A stretch of DNA of 64,000 bases. It comes from Lepidurus packardi. Lineage: Eukaryota > Arthropoda > Branchiopoda > Notostraca > Triopsidae. The stretch lies in contig JAKZAN010000004.1 of assembly GCA_023053545.1 (NCBI GenBank), forward strand, positions 7,998,001-8,062,000. Direction: 5' to 3'. The first letter of the stretch is position 1. Each line of letters begins with the position of its first letter. Positions 17,571 through 29,600 of the stretch are shown piece after piece. A program made the translations under genes and the position numbers. Below the pieces are notes generated by a model. It was not told the origin of the DNA, made no database searches, and worked only from the letters and a program-made list of their open reading frames with translations.

Positions 17571-20500
17571 ATGGGCGATAAGGCAGACAGCTTTATGGCG
17601 ACGGACATTGAAACTGCTGCAAGTTCTGTTCCCACCAACTCTGCAGAAATTACTGAACCTTGTGTTTCAAGCACCAGCATTAAAGCCGTGAATCTAAGGG
17701 TACGTGCTGCGAAGCGTGTAAAGTTGGACAACGGCAACATAGTCGAGATTAGCTCCAGCATCGAAGCGAAAGATCATCCCGTTCTTAATGTCTCGGAAGA
17801 AGGAGGGCCTTCAGATTTTAAAGAAACGGACGAAAAGCGGCGCCGAGCATGGGAGCAGTGGTCTTCCGAGGATATTACGTCGCTCTTTGAAGCTTTGAAT
17901 GAATATGGCAAGGATTTTGAAGCAATTCAGTCTTATTTAGTTGTCAAAGCCAAGAAACGGGGCTGCACCCCAAACATACCTAAGAACAAAGACCAAGTTC
18001 GCCATTTCTACTATCGCACGTGGCATAAAGTATCCAAGTACCTTCACTTTCCCGAAGGTAAACGTTCTGCTATCATTACTTAGCAGCTTTGACATGGTTT
18101 CTTTGTTCCAAGGGATGACCAGAGTGGCTAAAGAACTATATGCCTTGATAAACTATGGAGAGATGAGAAAGAAGCTGAGTACTGATTTTAACGAAAAATG
18201 TGGCGTGAAACTCAATGAGTTGATCCACCAAGGAAACACTGCTGTGCGAATGCGGGGCAAAACTTACCGGTTTAAAACACCAGTTTGTCCTGCACTGAGG
18301 AGCTTATGCTCAGCCGAAGGTAACATTTCGACACTTTTCTACAATTTTTCCCAACAAGGTGAGCTCAAAAGCTTGAGTTGTTTTTAAAGGAGGGATAACA
18401 TCCGATAAGAAGAAGTTACCCCGAACAGTTACGGTTGAAATTACGCCTGAAAGCAACCAGGATTGGGCGTGGGTTCAGTCATTGGCTCATAATCCGCGAG
18501 TACGACTGAATCTGCCACTCCAGAAGCGATTAAGCTGTCTTTTAAAGCATTTACAGGACAAATGGAGGCCATGCTACTTGAAATCGGTATAATGTTAAGA
18601 AAAAATCAACGTTTTGAGTACCAAGTCTTGAATTTGCCAGGTTAATACGGAACAATTGAGCGAAGAGTACAAAAACAAGCTTCCGGTTCTCAAGCTATTA
18701 CCACGAGCCGATGCAGATATCAAATTAGTCAAGATGCAAGCGAGGGAGAATTTGACGAATGTCAAGGTTAGTCTAGATCAGTACACCAGGAGCTTGTCAA
18801 TAAGCGACGATGGCGCTGAGTCGGCCAGCAGCGAGAAATACACCGGCAGGAAATCGGCAGACAGTGGAGAAGAAGGTTTGAAGACTGTTGACTTCAAAGT
18901 AGAAGATTCGGATGCCAGATCTTGCGAAGACGTCAATTTGAATGATAGTTTCACGGTACCAGACATGATCGATCAAGCGGCAGAACCGACTAAGACTCCA
19001 GAGCCACCTGATAAAATCATGGAGATCCGCAAAGGCTGGACTTCGGAAAACGTTTCTTCTTTAAGCATTGGAGAGCTCTATTTAATGGTTTGTTATCATT
19101 TCAACAAAACTGCAACAAAAAAAAAATTAAAAACGGGTTATTTAATGCTGTTTGGATTCAGTTTGGAGTTAATGGTCATCTCTACTTAAACTACCGCTGG
19201 GAAAAGCGAGAGCAAGAGCATCCGTCGTGTTTGCCGGATAAAGAGATGGCGAGTTTCAGCGTTTCTGATGTCATTACCAAATTAAGCGCATTGGCGAACA
19301 ATTTGCTGGCCAAAACTCCATCTCTTTCCAAGAAAGTTGTCGAAGAAGAACCACGTAGTCTCACTATTAGCATTTCGATCCCTGCACCTGAAGTTCAAGC
19401 ATGTTTACCTGACAAAGCAAATGTAAATTATCTCACGATTAATATTTGTGTGGGGGATTTTCTAGTGAAAACCTTTTTTAGGTGAAACCTGATACGCACG
19501 CTTTCTTGTTGCCTTCCATTTTACCTAAAGGGAAGATCCCTCCTGCGCCTTCACTTACTAATGAAGAATATCGCAAACAACTTAACGTAAGTTTTTTCTC
19601 GTCCACTGATTAGTTCTTAAGGTTGTGGATGATTTTTAACCAGTTTAACATTTCTAGCTGCCCAAGTTTACTCAACGACCTGGACGACCTACAAAGAAGT
19701 TGAATACTTCGCCACGTTCTTTAGTACCTTTGCGACCCAAGAGCAATAAGAATCATCCATTAGCTGTTATGAGGAAGTTACCTTTGGGAAGCACACCAGC
19801 TACTTTAGCTTCTGCTGCTTCGAATTTGGCAGCGGCAGGAGTAGCAGCGCCCCAAAATACGTTTCTGCCCCCCATTGTTGTGGCTGAAACTACCCCAGCC
19901 TTGGTTAGCCATGCGTATCTCACACCGGAAGCGCCAGTACCTGATTATTTGGATTCTCCTTTGGCACCTCTACCTCCCAGTCCTGGTGAAAATGAACTCG
20001 AGAACGCCAACCACCCGAGTGTTACCCAGTTTATCACTGGGCAGAGTTTTGGCATAGAAGACGTCACGTTTGGGGAATCCAGAACTCGTAGTGAATCTAG
20101 CCCTGTGAAAAACGATGTCGCGCTTTATGTCCAAGGAAAAAAAGACGGTGTCAAGGCCTTCATGGATGTCGAGTTGGAAAACTCGAATTCGAGTTTCGCA
20201 AGTAAATACTACTAGTTTTTTTTCTCGTTCTCACGAATGTAATTTCTGTAACTTGCCTTTCAAGGTTTGTTCCGATCACCAATGAAGTTACTAGCACCTG
20301 GTACATCGGAAGAGAGAGCCGGATGGATCAATGAAGTACCTTTAATTATATATTTAGCCATTAATGAATAGAGAATAATTTTTTTCTTAGGTCGATGATT
20401 TTTCCTTTGGCAGTTTTTTAGGTGCTTTTGCTTCTCCTGCCAAAAATCCTAACGCTATGGCGGCACCTGACGACTCGAGGCTACCATCTGATGTAGTATT

Positions 20501-20634
20501 TCCGGCATATTTTAAGTTATCTATTATAATAGTTTCTACTTTAGTTACAGTCGCTTTTGTCCGAAAACAGCGCAGATCTGACAGCGAAATTTGCTGATTT
20601 AGCAGCAACAATGACGTCTGGAAATAACCCTTAA
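17571..20634 (+). CDS. CRAMP1: Cramped-like chromatin protein with SANT domain
   Basis: Nuclear SANT-domain protein of the Cramped family, linked in flies to Polycomb-type silencing and in animals to linker-histone gene expression. Ten coding exons (17571-18057, 18113-18319, 18390-18586, 18641-19087, 19162-19422, 19482-19586, 19658-20201, 20265-20335, 20391-20492, 20551-20634) keep frame and give about 834 residues. The SANT region at about residues 94-160 reads WEQWSSEDITSLFEALNEYG, then KDQVRHFYYRTWHKVSKYL, a diagnostic Cramped block. Further conserved pieces are ELYALINYGEMRKKL and the late TSEERAGWINE ... VDDFSFGSFLGAFASP, characteristic of Cramped C-termini. Much of the rest is Ser/Pro/Glu-rich linker. 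It lies just beyond the mobile-element island. Confidence 0.9.
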
Positions 20635-21085
20635 GAGTCTTTTTTATTTAAAGTTTTAAAAATCTTGTGCAATTTTTCCTGGTATTAATTAAGAAAAACC
20701 AGAATAAAAATTTTTGATTTTATTTCGCATTGTAAAATTTAAATGCGTTGCTGATAGTAATTCAAACCTTCCCGGTCCTTTTGCTAGCGACATCAGCGCC
20801 CCACTCTTCCCCTGAGAACTTCGATAAAAAGTCTGCCGTGTTTACTCAAAATCGACAGGTAAATTAGAGTTAATCACCAGCATTTCAACGCTAGAAATTT
20901 GTTATTATATTTTACTTTGTTCTGGGTTGGAACAAGTGTACATTTCTGCCCAATTGAAAAAAACGTTAGTGTGGGAATCCTATGATGTCCTATGCGCAAA
21001 TAGACATCCGTTTTGTCACTGTCGGCCTATTTAAGAAGTTCTCGTTGCTAATTAATACTAATTAAACTATGTTCTTAGCAGGAAA
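20635..21085. other. Intergenic between CRAMP1 and ATP5F1D
   Basis: No gene supported. A splice-acceptor-like TTCTTAGCAG just before 21086 suggests a spliced 5' leader for the ATP synthase gene. Confidence 0.35.
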
Positions 21086-21687
21086 ATGGTATTCGCACGC
21101 TCTGTCGCACGCTTGCTCCGTAACACGGCAGCTCAAACCATCCAAAAAAGAGGGTATGCTGATGGCAACCAAATGGCTTTTACATTCGCAGCGCCCACAC
21201 AAGTAAGTTGCAGAAATTGCCTCGGTAGGTGTATATTTAACGAAAGATTTTGTCAGGTATTGTACAACAATGCTGCTGTGAAGCAAATTGATGTACCTTC
21301 TTTCAGTGGAAGCTTTGGTATCCTTCCTGCACATGTGCCAACTTTGGCCGTCTTGAAACCTGGTGTGGTAACCGTCTACGAACAAGACGGTTCTACCAAT
21401 AAATACTTTGTTTCCAGTGGTACTGTCACCATCAACGAAGACTCCTCTGGTAATTCATAATCATTATATTTCTAAAAAGAGAGATTCTTTCACTGGATCA
21501 TTGTCATGCAACAGTACAAGTACTTGCTGAAGAGGCTGTTCCAGTGTCTTCCTTGGATGTTAGCGCCGCAAGGGACCTGTTATCCAAAGCCCAAAACGAA
21601 TTAGCCTCTGCTGGTTCTGACATTGCCAAAGCTGAAGCTGAAATTAGTGTGGAAGTAGCAGAAGCTTTGGTCAAAGCATGCGAGTAA
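21086..21687 (+). CDS. ATP5F1D: ATP synthase F1 subunit delta, mitochondrial
   Basis: Central-stalk subunit of F1Fo ATP synthase in the mitochondrial matrix (homologue of bacterial epsilon). Three exons (21086-21202, 21257-21449, 21515-21687) give 160 residues. An N-terminal Arg-rich targeting peptide (MVFARSVARLLRN) ends near residue 25. The beta-sandwich domain follows with MAFTFAAPTQ, VPSFSGSFGILPAHVPTLAV and LKPGVV. The C-terminal helical hairpin (SAARDLLSKAQNELASAGSD) is Ala/Glu-rich. Length and order match the family. A polyadenylation signal AATAAA is at 21762-21767. It is convergent with hexokinase, whose stop is at 21952. Confidence 0.95.
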
Positions 21688-21951
21688 CTATACCAAACTA
21701 TGTCTCTTTGGAAAATGAAGAGCAGGGAACTGTGGCTACTAGTGCAGTAGGGCGCGATGTGAATAAACAATTGTAGAATCCAAACAATTACTTCATGTAA
21801 GAGTTCTTATAAATTTGGCAGGACTTTTATTTTCCCCTGGCGTACATAACTATACGGAACAATACGACAACAAGCACCCATTCCGCCCACACGTGCACCT
21901 ACCTTTATGCACTTTGAATTTTGTTTTGTTCTGGGCCAACTTGTTAGTTCT

Positions 21952-24260
21952 TCAAATTACTTTCTGGCCTCGGTTCTGGAGTCTCTTTGCTATAGCTGCG
22001 ACCAATCCAGCACCTTTTCCACTTCCATCTTCCGCTAGCATCAAGTTAAACTAAATCACAGCGATTAGGCAATTGAAACCTAAGATTTAATTTAGGTTTC
22101 TTACGTTCATTCCTGGGGCCATACGAGTTATGTAATACTGCATTCTGTCCCTCAAACGAGGGTGGAGTTTAAAGAGAGATCCGTCCACTGCAATGGTCAC
22201 GTCGGAGCGATTCATCCTCTCTAGGAGCGACGCGAGGCCTGTTTAGTGGTCAATTAAACTACTGCTTCCTAAGTTTTCTTAAGAAGCCTTACAAGTAGAC
22301 ACCAAAATAGCTGCTCTTTCAGAAATAACGTAGCAAACGTATTGAACAATAGCCAAATCATCCAAATCGAAGTCCAATTCGAGCTCGCTTAGAGCTTCAA
22401 CTGTTCGGTCTGTTTTACCATCCAGACGATCCCTAAAAATCGTAAAAAAGCCTTCTTTATCTTCCACAAGTAATGTGTAAGTTATTACTGTTCAATCAAA
22501 GAAACGTAGCGAGTTGTGAATAGTGCATGAGTTAGCAACTTTTCAGACGATTTGCCTTGAAATGTTGTGTTAGCTTGGGTGAGCTTCACTAGTACGTTAC
22601 GGACGAGCTCTCCGAGGTATTTACCACCAAACAGTTTCTCAAAACTATTTTTTAAAAAATTATTAGAGCGATGGAAATGTAAAATAAGTCGACGTACGTA
22701 AAAGACCCTACGAGGAGAGATAACCGATCCACTTCACGATCGAAGTCGGTTTTTATGAAATCAAGGACACCATTGTCCCCAAATGCCCCCCATTCGACAT
22801 CGATGACAACTTCCTGAACTTCGTGTTCACCTTCCCATTTCTCGATGCGACTTACGCGCTCTATATAACAAGCATTACTGCCTGTACCCAAGATAAGGCC
22901 TATGGCACAGCGACGATCCATAAAAGCCCCTTGCACGAGTGTACCTTTTTGAGACATGAAATTTGGAATTACAATCTAATCCTAGTTTTCTAAACTGTTT
23001 AATACCAGTAGTGTCATTTAATACTGCCACGACATCAACGTCTAATTTCCGACGATGGATGGCTTCATTTAACATTCTGACAGCATCTTCACCCACAACT
23101 CCATCGCAGTTGAACGATTTGGTCCATGACACTAGAATTCCCACATCTAGGCCTTGTTGAGTCATGGGGAATGAAAAAGTAAAGCCTATGAGAGAGGGAG
23201 AGAAACAAACTGGGATTAATAAAAAATTACATTATTAATAATTTTTTCCCATCAACGAAAACAATTGGGTAAACAAGTGGCCGAAAAAGGTAGAAGGGGA
23301 AGGCCCAATGTTCGTTTTGATTGACTTGATGTATCTGGTTTTCCACTTGACGGGTTCAGGTGTAATGAAGGGGCGTGAAAAGATGTGAAATTGAAGAAGC
23401 ATTGGAAATGCGCTTTGACATCTACTTCCAGGTTTCCTAGGGCAACTGAGAAGGGGAAGTGACAAGAAAGCTTTTTTCATTAAAACCACAATGGGAGACA
23501 CATAATTGGGAAGCCCTTTGACAGCAACAGCCTATCGCCTTCATCAGCATCGTAGTGTAAAAACTTACGAGATGAAAATTGGGAATTTTTCAACTTTTAC
23601 CTAAAGGTAACTTTCTGCCTTTCAAATTGCGCTGTTCCATAAAATCTTCAATACACTCTGCCAGGAAGTTGAACAAATCCACTCCAAGACCTAACCGAAC
23701 GTCTTCAGGAACTTGGTAGTATTTGACTTCTTCAGATGCAACGTGCCCATTGCGGAGACTCAACAGGATTACGCGGAAATTCGTACCACCTAAATCCAAC
23801 GCCATGTAATCTCCATCCTCTAAAGAAAAAAAAAACAATTAAAATTCACAAAAAGGTAAAATTTGTGCTTTTCAAAAAGTGACTTATCCTTTAGGGTCGA
23901 AATTTCTTACCTGTGCCGTCTGGCAGCTCGGGAAGGAAGGTATTTTCCATTTGAAGCGAAGAAGCAGTTGCGGGGTTTTTCGACAACCCGAGTTCCATTT
24001 CGGATTCAAACACTTGCCTTATTCGCGTCTGAGTTGCGGCGTTTAGAATTAAACCGCCCACAATCTCATTGACCTGTTGTGTAAATGGACGTAATCAGTT
24101 AGAGATATTCGCAGATATTCATATAATGTTACACTTGATTTCTCGCTTACGAGTGTTGATAATGAGATAATCATAGACTTGGACGTAGTTTTACCTTGTC
24201 TAATTTGCGAGCGTCGGATAAATGGACAATTTGTACATCTGTATTCGCTGCACACTCCAT
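21952..24260 (-). CDS. HK: Hexokinase
   Basis: Phosphorylates glucose at C6, the first step of glycolysis. Nine exons on the minus strand (24260-24195, 24073-23911, 23819-23601, 23185-23006, 22944-22698, 22644-22489, 22432-22293, 22238-22105, 22050-21952) give 467 residues, one single-domain hexokinase as in insects. Landmarks in order: the phosphate-binding loop [11 protein letters not shown]; glucose site [24 protein letters not shown] and the catalytic Asp in [51 protein letters not shown]; and the adenosine loop [13 protein letters not shown]. The unusually long third intron (23186-23600, 415 bp) holds no supported exon. The intron at 22433-22488 is easily missed: reading through gives an apparent frameshift, but its pyrimidine-rich acceptor restores the frame. 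Confidence 0.96.
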
Positions 24261-25079
24261 TATAGTCTTGAGATGAATTCAATCTGTGGATAAAAATACA
24301 TAGGATTTTAGGAGCAGCAACTTCAAAGGAACTGTCACTACCTTACAAGCTGGTCTACAAATGCGGGACTAGACGAAGGACTAGGACTAGGGCTGTGAAT
24401 TGACCGAGAGACCTTGAAGCTTGAATGAGCTACGCTGCTCGATCAGGACGGACAGCCAACCCAGAAAAACAACAAAGAGAACGACGATTGGCCGAGCATG
24501 ATTGGACAGGAAGAGGCCACGTGATGGAATTAGCATTTAAGGATAGAGATTTAAGAATGTTGTTTTTCGTTTTCCTTCGACTTTCTCCACTCTTAGGCAA
24601 CATTTACCCTCCAATCTCTTACGTAAGATACGAAAAACCTTAAAAAATATTTCGAAATGAACATCAACAATACATCACAAGCCTTTTTGTTATTTCAAAA
24701 TGAGGACAAGAGATTATAAGGGTTTAATTTCAATATACGAAAAAGGATTTCACTTTCGAACTTCGATTATATTTCCCTCTCGATCTTAGAAATGATTTAA
24801 GCTGCTATACTAGATGGTGTAAGCTTCGCATAACAATGTGAAAATTGTAAAGATGACGCCGCTAGCAAACGCTGACTATAAACAAATGGGAAAAGTGTGC
24901 TTAACGTGTAAAAGTATTTTGAATTAATTAAGAATATCTGGAGTTTTTCAAGAAATTTTAAAGTAACAACTTGTTAGTTTTAGAAGCCTGTTTGGTGACT
25001 GCTCCTTTTCTGAGTACATGTTGGTAGTTTTAGTTGGCTTAAGCAAACTGAACAAGTTTTTGAACCGCAAGGTAAACAA
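24261..25079. other. Divergent promoter region between hexokinase and the CENP-O-like gene
   Basis: About 820 bp with no supported coding region. It should contain both promoters. Confidence 0.4.
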
Positions 25080-26103
25080 ATGGCTCAGATTGAGCGGGAA
25101 ATTGAAGGACTCGAAGAAGAGCTTGAAGAGCTAGAAAAGAAGGTTAAATGTTTGAAGCAAACCAACATGGTATTGAAAAGCGCTAATGAAGCTCGGTTTA
25201 ATAAACCTCTGGATAAAGTTCTCGATGAAGTAGATGATTTGGACAACCTAGCTATCCCTGTTAAACGGTCTCAAGCAGAGTTCATGACTCAAGTCATGAA
25301 GCTTTCAGGTAAGCATTACACATATACCGATCTTACGCCTTTTGCTGATTTCCATGATTGTCAAAACAGGGATGTCTATAGTGTATGTCAAAGATGATGA
25401 GTATAAAGTTAGATTCCACCCCATGATCAGTAACACGTCTACTTATGACCCTGACACCTGGTCAGTGACAATTGTCAAGACGGAAGACGGTACCCAACAT
25501 GGTTGTTTATCAAACTTCGTATTGTTATTATGAGATGTTAGGCTTTAATTTGGGAAGGTGCTGGCTCCCAGAATGTATTAGTTTCGATGATTTGGATCTT
25601 AGCCAACCTTTAATTGAAGTGCTTACCCATATTTCTGATCTCCTCGATGCACATCAACAGCGAAAAGCCCAGTATATGGAGCTTGAAGTAATTGCTATGT
25701 GGAGGATCAGTTCTCCAATCTTTAATACCATGTTTTCAATAAAAGGAAACATTGGCCAAGTCGCGAAAGCGTATTAACAGCTTCGGGGGCTTCTCTTCGA
25801 TCCACATTTTCCTTTCCATCAACAGCGACGATGAGGAATATCATTTGCAGTTGATTTTGAAGTACAAACCAATTGGTGTTTTACCTTATGTTCTTAAGCT
25901 ACGAGTCATGAATTCCTTTCCAGGTTCAGAAGAAGGTAAATTTTAAAAGTAAGAACGTTGTTCAATTCAGTTTAAAACAGTTTCACAAAAATCTAGAGAA
26001 TGAAGACGCGATATTGAGTCGAGAAGACCTGGACGCTTTGCAAGAACAGTGCCAGCCTTTCCTCAAGCTTCCGTTGCTGCAAGCATTTAAGGCTTCCTTT
26101 TGA
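25080..26103 (+). CDS. CENP-O-like kinetochore protein (tentative)
   Basis: Five exons (25080-25308, 25370-25489, 25572-25687, 25746-25935, 25997-26103) keep frame and give about 253 residues. The N-terminus is a strong coiled coil (IEREIEGLEEELEELEKKVK). The rest alternates short strands and helices like tandem RWD domains: a block near MKLSG..SIVYVKDDEYKVRF, then CISFDDLDLSQPLIEVLTHI, and HLQLILKYKPIGVLPY. The order coiled coil, RWD, helix ending with a DAHQQRKAQY-type segment resembles CENP-O (Mcm21), a subunit of the constitutive centromere network. Similarity in such proteins is low, so another RWD-type kinetochore or SPC24-like protein is possible. The last intron uses the acceptor CAAAAATCTAG; the earlier AG would cause a stop. 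Confidence 0.5.
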
Positions 26104-26696
26104 CTTACTTGTCAAGATTCTCGTCTTTTCAAGTGGGATTATTCATTTCAATTCATCTTAGCGAGTGAGAGAAGCCTAGCCAACCCCTTACCTTTTGGTG
26201 TCGTTTTCACACTTTCGTTAATACACGTTCTTACCCTTTTTTAGGACGAGTTTAATAGCTGGCAGAATCCGTATTCATTTAGTATATAAAACCAACCAAC
26301 TTTCCCCGAGTGTCACATACGAACCTGTCAGTTAGTCGATCGAAGAAGAGGCGAGCCCGCAGTGATACAACCGAACAGGGACATTGCGCACAAGACAAAA
26401 AGAGGCGTGACTAAAAGCCAATGCTGTCCGAAGAGTCCTTACTCTATACCAAGACGTTCCGAGGATACTTGGCGGGCACCTGCTAGTCTTAGCTTACGTT
26501 TTACAGCTCGAGTCAAGTCCTCGGAAGTTTGTGGAAGCGTTTTGTCATTTTCCACAACTGTTCCATGTTTGTGTTTAAATTTTTCTTTTGGCGTCCAAAA
26601 AAGTGTTAATTTATTATGCTAACTAACACAAGTCCAAAAGAGCTGTGTCTAGTCGCCAGAGATTAACGTTTGTGTAAAGAGGATTGGATTTAGAAC
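26104..26696 (+). promoter_or_regulatory. TULP4 promoter and 5' leader
   Basis: A TATATAAA box at 26283-26290 is followed by TCACAT at 26312 and TCAGTT at 26328, both close to the arthropod initiator consensus. The start ATG of TULP4 is at 26697, so the leader would be about 370-385 nt. No coding region is supported before it. Confidence 0.5.
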
Positions 26697-29600
26697 ATGC
26701 ATTTGCATCTGGAGCAAACGAGCCACGTGCGAAGTGACAGCTCGATTCAGTCATTATCATGGATGGGAAGAGTCCCCGAAGAACAACCGGAAGTAAGTGC
26801 ACTATAGAAAGACCTTATCCCCATTATCATCATCCGCAAATCCATTTTGGGGGCTTTGCATCTTACAATAATCAGGGGTAGTGGTTTTTTGTGGCTTGTA
26901 TCGGAATGTCGAATGTCCTTCATATTTCGACTTTGATCCATTCTCAATAGCAATAATAATGCGTGTACCCGTTTCTCTGCGGAAGCATCCTTCTAATCTG
27001 CCCCTTAGAACCCATCGCATAACTCCCGCATCGTGGTGGCATATGCGCTCCTGTATTATAGGCCAACATCCTGCCTGAACATACACATACACCTTGTTCT
27101 CACGTCACCTAATCAATATCCAAGTAAAGAGAAAGAGAGAGAGGGAGGGCGACGGGAGGGAAAAGGCTGCAAGTTTAAGTGAGGGAACCTAAAGGGCAGT
27201 GTTAGTGAAGGGGGGGGGGGGGGAGGATGAGGTTAAAGTTAGTGTACCGTAGGCTTTTGGTATAGTGCTAACCCTCCTCGTTCTCTTGTCCTGCTCTTCA
27301 CAACCAAATCGTCCATAAGCCAACAAGTACACAACGACAATGACCCCGCCTTGCCTTGATGAGTACGACCTGCCAGGACAGAGAGGGGGAGGACACACAT
27401 TTCCAACTAGCAACCCTAAACGCTGTTTCACTGTCTGACCTGCAAACTTTTCAAAGATTACACTCGCTTAGTTGCAACTCATTTTCATTCTTCGGATACG
27501 TCCCAAAACCCTCCTGCTGTCTAAAGCAGAAAAAGAAAAGAAAACACCCACCCAACCGAGACCAAAATCAACTAAATCGACGAGAAGTAAAAGACGTGTT
27601 AATTCAAGCCACACCCACCATTTAACTTTCGATGCAGTTACGAAGACAATGCAACCAGCCTTGAGGCTATCCAATATAAGAAGTATATTGTTCTCGGGAC
27701 ACGTTTAGTGGAACTTGTACGAAAGTATTTATATTTCTTAAATATAAGAATGACTAAAAAATCACGAGCTTAAAGAGCCTATTTGCAAATAGATTGGCAT
27801 ACATCTAAATGTAGGGGTATTTTATACTCGGAAATAAGCTTAGTATGTGAAGGTTCCGTATTATTTTTCTTATTAACTTTGGGTTCGCCGTTGCGGAGTA
27901 ATTTATGATTGAATTTCGCCAGGCATGCAGATATCCTTGTTCGATCGTAGCGCCACGCGCGGTTCTACACAGGAAAACGATTCGTAATTTACCATAATTG
28001 TGCGTAAATATGTGTTACTATTTCCTAATTGTAACACCGTTCAGTATATTTTATTTAAAGTACAACAAATTTCAACAGTGTATTAGCTTCAAATCCTATT
28101 CTTATATAGTAATATTACAATTATTTCAAGTTGTTATAATTTCGTTCTTAACATAAAAGTACCCGCTTCCAAAATTTTGTTTTTACAGTGTAGGTCAGGC
28201 TAAAATTAGCCAAATTATTTCAACATGGTAAAAAAAAAAAACTGGCATGTAGTAATTTTTTCGCATATTGAATGCACGAAAATTCCATACGTGACTCCTC
28301 ATAAATTATTGCGAATATGGAGACCTCTTGGAGTTTCCGAAGATACGAAAATGGAATAAGTAGAGCCCTCAAGTTAACAGTTCTCAAGTTCTTACTTATG
28401 TAAAACTAAGCTACTGTATAGGAATTTGTTGCCGATTGCTTGGGTTAGGGGGTGTTCTTTCGCTTATTGAAACAAGGTTCCCGGGCTCTACTCCGAGGCT
28501 TCTTCTTTACAGATTTCCTTGAGTCGGTATATGAGTCAGATATTTCTTGGCGACGCGTTCGCTCGCTTGGGCAGAACGCCGATCAATACCTTGAACCCCG
28601 TCCGTGCCGTCAAGAATGCTCCCGAGTAAGCATACCACTCTTTATACGTGCCCCATCCAAAAACCCAAAAGGAAGAAAGGAACTACGCTTTTCTTTTCGC
28701 CTAAGGAGAAAAGAGAATCTTTTTCGCTTTTCTGGGGAGTAATTCTGCGTTTGGAATTTGAGCTTGTCAGTATACTTTTGAAGCTTCGGTTTCTGGGGTT
28801 AGCGGATTTCTTCTACTCTGGGTAGCCTCCGAAAGTCCCTTCAAACAGAACGATCAAGAGAAAGCACATTTTAGACACAAAAACAATGAAAGAAATAATA
28901 CTTTCAATACCCCTCCCCAATCCCTCTCCTTTGCACGCAACATTGCTTACATTCCAAATAACCCCTCACCTCTAGAAACACAGCACTGTATTGTATTGTC
29001 TTTCGACCCCGGAAATAAGGGTAAAAGTTTCAACGGATTCCAGATAGGGAAAGAATTTGTACGAGTTTTTGTATCCTATTACGTATAACTCGCTTTTCTT
29101 TTCAGTTTACCCTTTTTAGTTTCTTGTGGCCGAGTTCCAAGAAAAAGTGGAAAGACGCAATACACTTGACTAATGCATTTGTGTGTCCTTGTGTATTTTC
29201 TTCATATACAAGGGTGATGGATGGAAATTGAATCGAGCTTCATATTATCAAGAAGGATGGTTAGCAACGGGCAATACACGTGGAGTTGTTGGAGTGACGT
29301 ACACTTCCACAGTAGCAGCTAATAAAACCGTGTCACCGCCGCGAACCAACTTTAATTTACGTGGGCACCGGACTCCGGTAAGAAGATATATTATTCGGGA
29401 AATTTTCTCTCCTCCTGTGTTGTTGTATTGCCCGATATTCCCCACCCCCTCGGGGCATTTTGGTAGGGTGAAGGGACTTTACGCTAGACCTTTACTATGA
29501 GGGGACAATATTTTGGCTATATTTCTAGTTATAATAAAAAAGGCAGAGAGGGGGTGACATTCGGGGGAGAACGGTAAGCTAATAGTCGACATGGAACGAT

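Noticed and set aside
21815..22054. Plus-strand ORF with hydrophobic stretch after ATP5F1D
   Set aside because: It is the opposite strand of the last hexokinase exon ([11 protein letters not shown]).
22433..22500. Apparent frameshift in hexokinase, with stop codons after YVSLIEQ
   Set aside because: A 56-bp intron (22433-22488) with a pyrimidine-rich acceptor joins Q to DRLDGK in frame; the gene is intact.
23186..23600. Extra exon in the long hexokinase intron
   Set aside because: Open stretches there have no hexokinase similarity, and the flanking exons already join directly at LPLGFTFSF.
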